Origin: a virus
Reading direction: 5' to 3' (one strand)
Length of the DNA stretch: 48,445 nt
Virus record (IMG/VR): IMGVR_UViG_3300030419_006812
Coordinates: 1 to 48,445 of that record
Each line of letters opens with the position of its first letter. Within the stretch, counting starts at the first letter, position 1. The notes beneath the pieces are model-generated. The model saw only the letters and a program-made list of their open reading frames with translations, did not search any database and was not told where the DNA came from. The position numbers and the translations under genes were made by a program. Positions 37,503 through 43,819 of the stretch are shown piece by piece.

Positions 37503-37766
37503 GTGACGAAGAAAATACAGAAAAGTTCAATCAAAAAAACTTCCGATAATATCGAGGTAATTATTGGGGAAGTCCCTCTTACCAAATATGAAGTCATGAA
37601 CGCCATAGCGAAAACCCATAGTATTTATGGGGCCACCGTGTGGCTCAACACACCTCTTCAAGAACATGAAGATAAAACCCCCGCCGAACTTATGCGCGAG
37701 GGTAAAATGAAAACCGTTTCTTCGTTGGTAGAGGCAGTTCTTAAAGAACACAAAAAGAAAGAGTAA
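37503..37766 (+). CDS. MbcA/ParS/Xre antitoxin-like small protein
   Basis: 87 residues from GTG at 37503; an upstream ATG at 37419 would run across the promoter region, so I prefer GTG. The C-terminal part (ATVWLNTPLQEHEDKTPAELMREGKMKTVSSLVEAVL) matches the toxin-binding domain of MbcA/ParS/Xre (DUF2384) antitoxins, especially WLNTP and TPAELMREG. The first twenty residues are basic. The usual RES toxin partner is not present. It is one of only two plus-strand genes. Confidence 0.68.
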   Translation: MTKKIQKSSIKKTSDNIEVIIGEVPLTKYEVMNAIAKTHSIYGATVWLNTPLQEHEDKTPAELMREGKMKTVSSLVEAVLKEHKKKE

Positions 37767-37768
37767 TA

Positions 37769-37999
37769 ATGGGGTCACCGGCCAGAAGGCTTCTATGGGA
37801 GTTCTGCCATGAAGTCGTGGAGTCCAAGCAGCCCTTTGATGCCAATAACCCTGCGTGGTTTATAGTTAACCTCGATGAGCGCTTTTTATTCCATGTCTGT
37901 CATTTTTTATTACCACTCGAATATAGATGCACCTCCACCACCCATCATGGATTATCTGGAGTAATCGCGCGCTTCGAACATAACTTAGTCCTTTCTTAA
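37769..37999 (+). CDS. Small protein paired with antitoxin-like gene
   Basis: 76 residues, starting two bases after the upstream stop, with GAAAGAG as weak ribosome site. Contains PFDANNPAWFIVNLDERFLFHVCHFLL and CTSTTHHG; no family recognised and no RES, PIN or RelE signature. A candidate partner of the antitoxin-like protein by gene order only. Confidence 0.6.
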   Translation: MGSPARRLLWEFCHEVVESKQPFDANNPAWFIVNLDERFLFHVCHFLLPLEYRCTSTTHHGLSGVIARFEHNLVLS

Positions 38000-38004
38000 A
38001 TAAT

Positions 38005-38036
38005 AAAAAGGAGCCCCCGTGTGCACCGGAGGCTCC
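38005..38036 (-). terminator. Terminator closing the early region
   Basis: Stem GGAGCC / GGCTCC (38010-38015, 38031-38036) with an inner CCG/CGG pair; on the minus strand it is followed by T5. It would stop leftward early transcription before the plus-strand pair. Confidence 0.7.
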
Positions 38037-38040
38037 CTCG

Positions 38041-38318
38041 GGACAATGTCCCATTATACTTTACCCCAAAGTATATTCTATTATATGCCTCTTTCTTTGT
38101 TTTTTCAAACATCTGGAAAAAATAGGGTCCGGATTTTTTTTTGATTACGCCGTTTTTTCAAATGACTATATTGAATTTTGATATTGAAAAAAAGTACCCC
38201 CCCCTCCGCTCGAAAAAAAATCTCTCGCGTTAAATTTAAAAAAACGGGAGGGGGTGCAACCAAAATTCCCCGAAGGTGTCAAGCTAATTTGTTAAAAGAA
38301 AAATAAACTGGCAATTTT
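38041..38318. other. Non-coding strand-switch region with G/C-tract inverted repeat
   Basis: No ORF is credible. Between A/T runs lies a long C tract (38197-38206, ACCCCCCCCTCC) mirrored by CGGGAGGGGGT at 38245-38255, able to form an 11-bp stem around an A/T-rich loop. It lies where leftward and rightward transcription converge. A replication origin or a termination zone is possible; neither is shown. Confidence 0.5.
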
Positions 38319-38390
38319 TTAAGAATTCAAACCTTTCCAGAAACTCCAGACAATGGTTAGAAACGCCACGGCACATGCTAGTAGAATCAT
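38319..38390 (-). CDS. Tiny membrane protein (23 aa)
   Basis: MILLACAVAFLTIVWSFWKGLNS: one hydrophobic helix with a basic end. The start overlaps the upstream stop (TGATG), so translation is coupled. Length alone is no proof; the repeated pairing of such ORFs with early genes supports it. Confidence 0.45.
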   Translation of the reverse strand: MILLACAVAFLTIVWSFWKGLNS

Positions 38391-38479
38391 CAGATATGCT
38401 TGCTAATCCAGTAAGCTAATCCTATAAGATACAGCACAACAAAAGCTTGAACTCCTAAAACTAATAGTATATCCAACAT
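38390..38479 (-). CDS. Tiny membrane protein (29 aa)
   Basis: Starts MLDILLVLGVQAFVVLY and ends AYWISKHI: a single hydrophobic helix. It begins one base after the stop of the 139-residue gene (TAAAATG) with AAGGG eight bases upstream. Probably inner-membrane; function unknown. Confidence 0.5.
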   Translation of the reverse strand: MLDILLVLGVQAFVVLYLIGLAYWISKHI

Positions 38480-38480
38480 T

Positions 38481-38900
38481 TTAAACCCTTTCTAATAATT
38501 CTTCTTCGAGTACGAGATCAGCGTCTAGCGTATCAATGAACAAACGCCATTCTTTGGGAAGGTCAAGAAACTTACCTTGCCAAACTAGATGATCGTTTTC
38601 GTCTGTAATAGAAACGAAATCGGGATCAATAATTACTTCCCTATCGCAAAGCTCTAGATATAAGGCAACAGATGCTTGCGTTGACTTACCATCTTGAGAA
38701 TGGAAGAAAAAAGAAACTTCTGCATAAGCCTCTCGGTTTGCGTAGACTTCAGGCATGAAGAGTTCGTCGTACTTGTCCCAATCATCGACTCTCTGCGTCT
38801 TGTACATGCAAGCGGCAAAGTAATTGCCGTCTAAGTCGACTTGATCAGTAAAGGAAACTTCTTTAATGTTTCCAAGGATTTCGTTTAGTTTTTCCATCAT
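38481..38900 (-). CDS. Acidic early protein of unknown function
   Basis: 139 residues, acidic and beta-strand-rich (AYAEVSFFFHSQDGKSTQASVALYLELCDREVIID). Two ATGs stand together at the start; the first follows the CAAAAAACATG junction motif. Own sigma-70 promoter upstream with about 30 bases of leader. No family recognised. Confidence 0.75.
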   Translation of the reverse strand: MMEKLNEILGNIKEVSFTDQVDLDGNYFAACMYKTQRVDDWDKYDELFMPEVYANREAYAEVSFFFHSQDGKSTQASVALYLELCDREVIIDPDFVSITDENDHLVWQGKFLDLPKEWRLFIDTLDADLVLEEELLERV

Positions 38901-38935
38901 GTTTTTTGGTTAGTTGTTTTGAATAATATAATACT

Positions 38936-38964
38936 AAACTAAGCGATAAACGCGGTTCTGTCAA
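38936..38964 (-). promoter_or_regulatory. Sigma-70 promoter for the 139-residue gene
   Basis: TTGACA-N17-TAGTTT. Unlike most early promoters here it leaves a leader of about 30 bases. Confidence 0.6.
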
Positions 38965-39112
38965 GCCTCCCAAGCAAGTTTTTTGAAAAAAGTTTTTCAT
39001 GCAGTTAAGTAGTTTGACTACTGCGTGCAAATGGTTAGAAAATGTTTTTTGTAATTTTTTGGTTGACAAATGTTTTTCTGGCGTTAAGGTAATCAGCTAT
39101 ACTCTGAAAGTT

Positions 39113-39183
39113 GCGTAAGGCGTTGACTATCAAGGGTTTGCGCGGGCCGGCCTCCCTAAGTCGTTGACTAGCAACGACTTACG
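39113..39183. repeat. 71-bp double-hairpin element, copy 1
   Basis: Two hairpin halves of about 26 bases flank the GC-rich core CGCGGGCCGGCC. The right half is a near-perfect dyad, AAGTCGTTGA-N3-CAACGACTT. It overlaps the stop of the 22-residue ORF. Confidence 0.85.
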
Positions 39184-39247
39184 AAAGAAACCAGACGACC
39201 ACGCAAGGAAGCAGTAAGGGTGAAAAAGCTATAAATAGTTCAATCAT
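39179..39247 (-). CDS. Tiny membrane protein (22 aa)
   Basis: MIELFIAFSPLLLPCVVVWF with LS at the end: one hydrophobic helix. The start carries the AAAAAACATG junction motif; the stop lies inside double-hairpin copy 1. Confidence 0.45.
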   Translation of the reverse strand: MIELFIAFSPLLLPCVVVWFLS

Positions 39248-39278
39248 GTTTTTTGGTTAAAAAATGTTTTTTTGATTC

Positions 39279-39527
39279 TCAATAAGGGGGTTCAAATTCC
39301 CACGAAATATCTTCTTCTCCCGCATCTTCTTCTAAAGCGGGCTTTACGCATCGCTCCCATTCGTTGACTTCGAGAAGTCGAGCGTTGGAGTGATTCACTT
39401 GCCACGCGTCCAAAACATTCTCGGCATGAACGCGAGAAGTAAACTTGAATGCGTTTTCTTGGCTTGCAAGCTGTTCGCAAGCTTTGCCTACAAAATGATA
39501 ATCGTTTAAGCGTATAAGGTAATACAT
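39279..39527 (-). CDS. Small early protein (82 aa)
   Basis: Begins MYYLIRLNDYHFVGKACEQL, acidic end (EEDAGEEDISWEFEPPY). ATG follows AAAAAAC, the shared junction motif; it lies 12 bases after the 73-residue gene, in one operon. Function unknown. Confidence 0.7.
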   Translation of the reverse strand: MYYLIRLNDYHFVGKACEQLASQENAFKFTSRVHAENVLDAWQVNHSNARLLEVNEWERCVKPALEEDAGEEDISWEFEPPY

Positions 39528-39539
39528 GTTTTTTGTGTT

Positions 39540-39761
39540 TTACTGGTTGTCGTTTAATTCAAATTCCAAAAGCTTGGCTTGCTCAAGGTGCTTTTGTGCG
39601 TGGGCATTGCGTTCTGTTTGGGAAAGCAAAGTGCGAGCCATGCCAGCACAACGCAACCAAAAGCTTGCACGCTCTTGATGAAAGGCAATCGTTTCGGCAA
39701 TCCGCAAAGGGCGATTGAATGGGGAATGTTCTGCAACTCGGTTTTGTTCGTTTTGTATCAT
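39540..39761 (-). CDS. Small helical early protein (73 aa)
   Basis: Helical (RIAETIAFHQERASFWLRC; AHAQKHLEQAKLLEFEL). First gene of a three-gene unit. Its ATG is exactly at the predicted transcription start of the promoter upstream, so it appears leaderless. Confidence 0.7.
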   Translation of the reverse strand: MIQNEQNRVAEHSPFNRPLRIAETIAFHQERASFWLRCAGMARTLLSQTERNAHAQKHLEQAKLLEFELNDNQ

Positions 39762-39767
39762 GCCTTA

Positions 39768-39796
39768 AATCTAGTTTAAAGATGGGTTTGAGTCAA
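39768..39796 (-). promoter_or_regulatory. Sigma-70 promoter, leaderless type
   Basis: TTGACT-N17-TAGATT; the A of the ATG at 39761 is the seventh base after the -10 box. Confidence 0.75.
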
Positions 39797-39804
39797 GCTT
39801 TTCC

Positions 39805-39957
39805 TCAACTTTTTTTGAGCTTCGCAAGCTCGTTGCGGATATGGTTTGCGTGCATGGCACGCATCGACGCAAGCGAAGGCTTACGAGAGCGGTTCAGCTT
39901 GGCTTCCCACCAAGCGAGGTCTTTTTCTAGTTTTGCGATTTTTTCTTGTTTTGTCAT
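39805..39957 (-). CDS. 50-aa coiled-coil family protein, copy 1
   Basis: MTKQEKIAKLEKDLAWWEAK, then a KLNRSRKPSLASMRAMHANH segment. It is nearly identical to the gene at 41884-42036 and related to 42504-42653. A short amphipathic helix pair with a basic middle; nucleic acid or protein binding is possible. Second gene after 40000-40230, with two junction motifs between them. Confidence 0.75.
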   Translation of the reverse strand: MTKQEKIAKLEKDLAWWEAKLNRSRKPSLASMRAMHANHIRNELAKLKKS

Positions 39958-39999
39958 AATGGTTAAAAAATGTTTTTTGGTTAAGAAATGTTTTTTTGC

Positions 40000-40230
40000 C
40001 TATCGGCTGTGGAAGCCGAAATGGGTTTGGCTACTGCCGCAAGCCAAAGGGCGTTTGCCCTCGTCTATGTGCTTGCATAGACCGCCAAAATAAGCAACGG
40101 CTTTTTCAAGCTCAAGCTTTTGCTCAAGCTCGGCAATCTGCCGATAGATTGACTGCCGCTCGGCAGGAGTGAGGACGGAGTCCACAAGGACTTCCCGAAG
40201 GATGGAGATCTCTTTCTTAATCTTAATCAT
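40000..40230 (-). CDS. Small coiled-coil early protein (76 aa)
   Basis: MIKIKKEISILREVLVDSVL start, then a heptad-like IYRQIAELEQKLELEKAVAYF. Start codon lies at the predicted +1 of its promoter. Function unknown. Confidence 0.7.
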   Translation of the reverse strand: MIKIKKEISILREVLVDSVLTPAERQSIYRQIAELEQKLELEKAVAYFGGLCKHIDEGKRPLACGSSQTHFGFHSR

Positions 40231-40236
40231 ACCTAT

Positions 40237-40264
40237 ATAATGACAGAAATTCCCTAAAACGCAA
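40237..40264 (-). promoter_or_regulatory. Sigma-70 promoter, leaderless type
   Basis: TTGCGT-N16-CATTAT preceded by CTGT; ATG at 40230 is at +1. The 40265-40469 stretch upstream is non-coding and carries hairpin remnants and the AAGTTCGACTTTTTTT block. Confidence 0.75.
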
Positions 40265-40469
40265 ACTTTTTTTCATAAAGTAATCTTTTGATGCGTAAGT
40301 GCTTAATGATCAACGAAATAAAAATGTTATCTTTTTTTACTTTTTTTTGCGACTCGCAAAGGTTTTCGCAAGTTCGACTTTTTTTGTGGCGTAAGTGGTT
40401 GAGTTGTAATGACTTACGTAGAAAATGAACTGCTCAAAAACAGATTGGCACGCAATGTGTCCGTGAGTT

Positions 40470-40540
40470 GCGTAAGTGCTTGACTATCAACAGGTTGCGC
40501 GGGCCGGGCCGCCTAAGTCGTTGACTGTCAACTACTTACG
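40470..40540. repeat. 71-bp double-hairpin element, copy 2
   Basis: Core CGCGGGCCGGGCCGCC; flanking halves GCGTAAGTGCTTGACTATC... and TAAGTCGTTGACTGTC..., each able to fold on itself. Single-hairpin relatives lie at 40290-40317 and 40389-40419. Confidence 0.88.
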
Positions 40541-40647
40541 AATCTAATCCAATCCATTAGCACGATGCTGACAATGTATAAGCTGAGCGAATAGGCTACG
40601 GCTTTGACGGGCTTGGCGAGAATTTCTAATCGTTCGATAATGTTCAT
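40528..40647 (-). CDS. Small membrane protein (39 aa)
   Basis: An amphipathic MNIIERLEILAKPVKAVAY is followed by a hydrophobic helix SLSLYIVSIVLMDWI. Last gene of the 41495-40528 unit; its end lies inside double-hairpin copy 2. Confidence 0.5.
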   Translation of the reverse strand: MNIIERLEILAKPVKAVAYSLSLYIVSIVLMDWIRFVSS

Positions 40648-40693
40648 TGTGTTTACTTGGTTAGTTTGTGTTTATGTGGTGAGAAAATGTTTT

Positions 40694-41005
40694 TTAGTAG
40701 GGAAAAGAATCTTGAGCTTGCCCGACAAGCAAATCACCCGCTTGTCCTGTTTGAGTGTTGGCACAAGTATAGACTGCGACAACCTTGACACATTGACGCT
40801 TCCAAGTGTCGTTGCCATCAAGCCCACGATACCAACGCTTGACCGCATCGACTGGGGTCTTACCATACGCTTGTACCCTGCCGCTGTGGTCACCAGTGCG
40901 ATTCTGGTAATATAGCACATAGCAATTGCCGCTTGTGTAAGCGTCCCACTTGGCTTGGTTACGCTTGCAACGCCCTGCATAATCCCTATCCTTTACGGCA
41001 TTCAT
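40694..41005 (-). CDS. Small basic early protein (103 aa)
   Basis: Contains GRVQAYGKTPVDAVKRWYRGLDGNDTWKRQ, with an aromatic, basic character. Three bases separate it from the stop of the 34-residue ORF. No family recognised. Confidence 0.68.
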   Translation of the reverse strand: MNAVKDRDYAGRCKRNQAKWDAYTSGNCYVLYYQNRTGDHSGRVQAYGKTPVDAVKRWYRGLDGNDTWKRQCVKVVAVYTCANTQTGQAGDLLVGQAQDSFPY

Positions 41006-41008
41006 GGT

Positions 41009-41113
41009 TCAATAATGTTTTTTGTGTTTGTTCTTACGACTGTACTTGGTCTTGACCTTGTGAGGGCGTGACTTAGTGAAAACGAAAGGGATTCTGACTT
41101 TTGGCTGTCTCAT
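41009..41113 (-). CDS. Tiny very basic protein (34 aa)
   Basis: MRQPKVRIPFVFTKSRPHKV, then mostly Lys/Arg/His. ATGA overlap with the upstream gene and a three-base gap to the next support coding. Nucleic acid binding is likely by charge. Confidence 0.55.
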   Translation of the reverse strand: MRQPKVRIPFVFTKSRPHKVKTKYSRKNKHKKHY

Positions 41114-41259
41114 GCCTTGACAAGTCGAAAGCGACGATTGCCAGTCGAGTTCGCCAAGCGAACCCGAATGAGCTTGTCGGCCTTTGCCTGTGGCATTGGC
41201 AGGGTTTCAGTTTGCCAAACTGCGTTGGCGTGGTTTGCGATGGATTGCAGTATATACAT
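41110..41259 (-). CDS. Small early protein (49 aa)
   Basis: MYILQSIANHANAVWQTETL, then basic VRLANSTGNRRFRLVKA. Good AAGGA site before the ATG and tight coupling to both neighbours. Function unknown. Confidence 0.65.
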   Translation of the reverse strand: MYILQSIANHANAVWQTETLPMPQAKADKLIRVRLANSTGNRRFRLVKA

Positions 41260-41270
41260 AATTGTTTTCC

Positions 41271-41495
41271 TTAGCTGAAGATTGCTTTGAGTTCGGGACT
41301 TACAGCGTCCATATCAACGAGGTTCTCGTCTTGGTCGAAATCGACTTCCTCGGCTGGAGTCCAGCCGTTGACTTCGTCCTCGATGTCCTCGGTGGAAGCG
41401 TGAACAACGCTTTCCAGTTCGGTGTCGCCCTTTTCAGCTAGGGCAACGGCGTGAGCCTTGCGGATGAGTTCTATTCTTGAAGCTTTTTCTATCAT
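41271..41495 (-). CDS. Acidic 74-aa family protein, copy 1
   Basis: RIELIRKAHAVALAEKG start and EEVDFDQDENLVDMDAVSP end match the 74-residue gene at 44915-45139. Very acidic C-terminus, possibly a DNA mimic or a protein-binding tail. First gene of a five-gene unit, leaderless. Confidence 0.75.
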   Translation of the reverse strand: MIEKASRIELIRKAHAVALAEKGDTELESVVHASTEDIEDEVNGWTPAEEVDFDQDENLVDMDAVSPELKAIFS

Positions 41496-41501
41496 GCCTC
41501 T

Positions 41502-41529
41502 ATAATAGACTAATATAGAAAAACAGCAA
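41502..41529 (-). promoter_or_regulatory. Sigma-70 promoter, leaderless type
   Basis: TTGCTG-N16-TATTAT; ATG at 41495 is at +1. From 41530 to 41727 is non-coding, with hairpin remnants (41558-41582, 41665-41697) and the AAGTTCGACTTTTTTT block at 41647. Confidence 0.65.
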
Positions 41530-41727
41530 CAACATTCGTATGCAGTTAACTTTCAGATGCGTAAGGCATTGATAATCAAAGAGAAAAGAATGAATTTTTT
41601 TTGTCTTTTTCTTCATCTCCTTCGGGGCAAAAATCGACTTTTCGTGAAGTTCGACTTTTTTTCGTGCATAAGTTGCTGACGCTCAATAAGTTACGCAGAA
41701 ATTCAACCGCTCAAAAACAAATTGTTT

Positions 41728-41798
41728 TCGTAAGTCGTTGACTATCAAGGGTTTACGCGGCCCGGGCCACCTAAGTCGTTGACTAACAACAACTTATG
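41728..41798. repeat. 71-bp double-hairpin element, copy 3
   Basis: Core CGCGGCCCGGGCCACC between two hairpin halves. It lies just past the terminator of the 50-aa family gene. Confidence 0.88.
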
Positions 41799-41812
41799 AA
41801 TCTTCCCCTCGT

Positions 41813-41867
41813 AAAAAAAACCGCTCTCGGTGCTCGCCTAGCCTCAGCGAGCCTTACCCGAAAGCGG
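41813..41867 (-). terminator. Long two-stem terminator, copy 1
   Basis: Outer stem CCGCTCTCGG / CCGAAAGCGG and inner stem GCTCGC / GCGAGC; on the minus strand followed by T8. The copy at 42433 has matching changes on both sides of the outer stem. Confidence 0.85.
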
Positions 41868-41883
41868 TTAGAAAATGTTTTTC

Positions 41884-42036
41884 TCACTCAGCCTTGAGCT
41901 TGGCAAGCTCATTGCGGATGTGGTTTGCGTGCATGGCACGCATCGACGCAAGCGAAGGCTTACGGGAACGGTTGAGCTTGGCTTCCCACCAAGCGAGATC
42001 TCTTTCGAGCTTTTTGATTTTTTCTTGTTTTGTCAT
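41884..42036 (-). CDS. 50-aa coiled-coil family protein, copy 2
   Basis: MTKQEKIKKLERDLAWWEAK start by agreement with the other two copies; an in-frame ATG 12 codons earlier falls in the leader hairpin and is not used by the paralogs. It has its own promoter with a leader of about 90 bases and its own terminator. Confidence 0.75.
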   Translation of the reverse strand: MTKQEKIKKLERDLAWWEAKLNRSRKPSLASMRAMHANHIRNELAKLKAE

Positions 42037-42047
42037 ACTGTCTTTGA

Positions 42048-42082
42048 AATCGTTGGGGGAGCCACTGCCCATTTACGGCTCT
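42048..42082 (-). ncRNA. Leader hairpin of 50-aa family gene, copy 1
   Basis: GAGCC-N13-GGCTC followed by CCCCAACGATTT in the 5' leader. Two relatives at 42673-42709 and 42737-42772 keep the stem while changing its bases. Confidence 0.55.
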
Positions 42083-42131
42083 TAGTGTGGGATTTTCATT
42101 TTCATTGCCTTTCTCGATTGTTTATAAATAC

Positions 42132-42159
42132 ATTATGACAGGTTTTTTCAAAAAGACAA
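42132..42159 (-). promoter_or_regulatory. Sigma-70 promoter with long leader
   Basis: TTGTCT-N16-CATAAT. The region 42160-42347 upstream is non-coding, with an A-rich stretch, hairpin remnants and the AAGTTCGACTTTTTTT block at 42267. Confidence 0.7.
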
Positions 42160-42347
42160 ACTAATTCGTTTTCAGCTAACTTTTTGTTTCATAACTTGCT
42201 GATAATCAAAGAAATAAAAAAGAAGAAAAAAATATCTGTCTGCGGAGCAAAATCTGAGTTTTTGGTAAGTTCGACTTTTTTTCATGCATAAGTCATTGAG
42301 GCTTAAAGAGTTACGCCAAAAATTAGCATGTCAAAAACGGATTCTTT

Positions 42348-42418
42348 TCGTAAATCGTTGAATATCAAGGGTTTACGCGGCCCGGGCTACCTAAGTCGTT
42401 GACCATCAAGGACTTACA
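42348..42418. repeat. 71-bp double-hairpin element, copy 4
   Basis: Core CGCGGCCCGGGCTACC; halves are slightly degenerate (TAAATCGTTGAATATCAAGG, TAAGTCGTTGACCATCAAGG). Confidence 0.85.
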
Positions 42419-42432
42419 AAACTTCCCCTCGT

Positions 42433-42487
42433 AAAAAAAACCACTCTCGGCGCTCGCCTAGCCTCAGCGAGCCTTACCCGAAAGTGG
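42433..42487 (-). terminator. Long two-stem terminator, copy 2
   Basis: Outer stem CCACTCTCGG / CCGAAAGTGG, inner stem GCTCGC / GCGAGC, T8 on the minus strand. The G-to-A and C-to-T differences from copy 1 keep the pairing. Confidence 0.85.
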
Positions 42488-42503
42488 TTAAAAAATGTTT
42501 TTC

Positions 42504-42653
42504 TTAACCAGTGAGCTTGGCAAGCTCATTGCGTGCATGGTTGAGATGCAAGGCTCTGATGGAAATCAGAGACTGCTTCCGTGAGCGGTTCAGTTTGTCT
42601 TGCCAAAAGGCAATGTCCTTTTGGAGTTTTTCGATTTTTTGTTGTTTTGTCAT
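42504..42653 (-). CDS. 50-aa coiled-coil family protein, copy 3
   Basis: 49 residues, MTKQQKIEKLQKDIAFWQDK start, KLNRSRKQSLISIRALHLNH and NELAKLTG end. The most divergent copy, but layout (leader hairpins, terminator, double hairpin) is kept. Confidence 0.72.
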   Translation of the reverse strand: MTKQQKIEKLQKDIAFWQDKLNRSRKQSLISIRALHLNHARNELAKLTG

Positions 42654-42672
42654 AATGTCTTAAAAGTCTTTT

Positions 42673-42772
42673 GGAATCGTTGGGTGGGCTAAGTCCCTTC
42701 AAAGCCCTTGATTGGGTGTTTTTGTTTTCATTGTCAGAATCGTTGGGGGAGCCACTGCCCAGTTACGGCTCT
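42673..42772 (-). ncRNA. Two tandem leader hairpins of 50-aa family gene
   Basis: 42737-42772 repeats GAGCC/GGCTC; 42673-42709 has GGGCT/AGCCC instead, a compensated change. Both are followed by CCAACGATTC. They lie in the leader of about 145 bases; no ORF is seen between. Confidence 0.55.
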
Positions 42773-42804
42773 TAATTCAGTGCTTTTCTCATTCTCATAT
42801 ATAC

Positions 42805-42832
42805 ATAATGACAGGTTTTTGCAAAAAGACAA
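42805..42832 (-). promoter_or_regulatory. Sigma-70 promoter with long leader
   Basis: TTGTCT-N16-CATTAT preceded by CTGT. Upstream 42833-43028 is non-coding, with hairpin remnants (42861-42891, 42966-42996) and the AAGTTCGACTTTTTTT block at 42949. Confidence 0.7.
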
Positions 42833-43028
42833 ACTCTTTCTTTTCAACTAGCTTTTCTGTTGCGTAAGGTGTTGACGACTAGACCTTTACGAAAAAAACT
42901 TTTTTTTAAGAAAAGTCGATTTTCTCGGAGAGTTTCGGCAGTTTTTGCAAGTTCGACTTTTTTTGATGCGTAAGTCGTTAAGGCTCAAAGAGTTACGCCA
43001 AAAATTAGCGTGTCGATGTGCGCAAGTT

Positions 43029-43099
43029 TCGTAAGTGCTTGACTATCAACAGGTTACGCGGGCCGGGCCGCCTAAGTCGTTGACTAACAACGACTTACG
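43029..43099. repeat. 71-bp double-hairpin element, copy 5
   Basis: Core CGCGGGCCGGGCCGCC; the second half contains TAAGTCGTTGA and CAACGACTTA around a short loop. Confidence 0.88.
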
Positions 43100-43115
43100 A
43101 AACAAACGAGAGCCC

Positions 43116-43143
43116 AAAAAGCCCTCGCGGTGGCAACGAGGGC
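43116..43143 (-). terminator. Terminator after the 95-aa gene and its tiny ORF
   Basis: Stem GCCCTCG / CGAGGGC, followed by T5 on the minus strand. Confidence 0.85.
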
Positions 43144-43168
43144 ATTTGGTTAAAAAATGTTTTTTTGG

Positions 43169-43240
43169 TTAGGTTATCATGCCTTTGCCGAAATGCCACG
43201 CAATGTTAAAAATCACAAAGAAAACAATTGCAGTAATCAT
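43169..43240 (-). CDS. Tiny membrane protein (23 aa)
   Basis: MITAIVFFVIFNIAWHFGKG then MIT: a single hydrophobic helix. It begins one base after the stop of the 95-residue gene (TAAAATG), the same junction as at 38479. Confidence 0.5.
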   Translation of the reverse strand: MITAIVFFVIFNIAWHFGKGMIT

Positions 43241-43241
43241 T

Positions 43242-43529
43242 TTAAGCTATGTTGTTGAGAGCTTTTTCTTGCTCGGTTTCATTTTCTGCGAGCGAATTAT
43301 TAACCAACAGCGTAGCCGCATCATTGGCTAGGGTGGCAAGTTCCTCCATCCACCCTGCAATGCTTTCAGCGTAAACTTTAGCAAACTCGCCATCTTCATC
43401 GACTTGTTTTTGTGCCATGTTGCCAATCGACTTTGCATTGCGGCAAATGTCGAGGAGCTTGTCGCCCACTTTGAAGTTCTCGCCCAGTCGAGCGTCTATC
43501 AGGTCTACAATATCAATTTTTTTATTCAT
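43242..43529 (-). CDS. Small acidic helical protein (95 aa)
   Basis: MNKKIDIVDLIDARLGENFK start, helical body (AESIAGWMEELATLANDAATLL). Leaderless start. No family recognised. Confidence 0.75.
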   Translation of the reverse strand: MNKKIDIVDLIDARLGENFKVGDKLLDICRNAKSIGNMAQKQVDEDGEFAKVYAESIAGWMEELATLANDAATLLVNNSLAENETEQEKALNNIA

Positions 43530-43535
43530 AATAAG

Positions 43536-43564
43536 ATTTTCTCAAATTTTGCGTTAACTGTCAA
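43536..43564 (-). promoter_or_regulatory. Sigma-70 promoter, leaderless type
   Basis: TTGACA-N17-GAAAAT; ATG at 43529 is the seventh base after the -10 box. Confidence 0.75.
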
Positions 43565-43579
43565 GCGTTTTTGTTAAAT

Positions 43580-43813
43580 TTATTCTTCCACTAGTGGAGC
43601 GATTTCGTACCAACGGAGAGAGCCAAACATTCCTGCGTTTTCTCTCTCGATGCGAGTCTTTAAGCCCAACTCTTTAAAGTGTTTTTGTTCCTCACGAAAA
43701 ATCCTACGGAAGTGTGACAGACTGCTCGCAGTCCGTACTCGTGGAAATTCACCGCCTTCGAAAATCTTGACGGAGATGGAAGTGGTCAGTTCTTTAATAA
43801 GTATCGTAATCAT
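43580..43813 (-). CDS. Small early protein (77 aa)
   Basis: MITILIKELTTSISVKIFEG start. An ATG three codons earlier (43822) lies inside the -10 box, so the start at 43813, which coincides with +1, is preferred. It has a basic middle (SHFRRIFREEQKHFKELG). Function unknown. Confidence 0.7.
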   Translation of the reverse strand: MITILIKELTTSISVKIFEGGEFPRVRTASSLSHFRRIFREEQKHFKELGLKTRIERENAGMFGSLRWYEIAPLVEE

Positions 43814-43819
43814 AAATAC

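Noticed and set aside
37769-37999. RES-domain toxin partnered with the DUF2384-like protein
   Set aside because: Only 76 residues and no R-E-S residues in the expected setting.
38863-39069. Minus-strand ORF of 68 residues before the 139-residue gene
   Set aside because: It runs across the sigma-70 promoter and junction motifs and overlaps the 139-residue gene in another frame.
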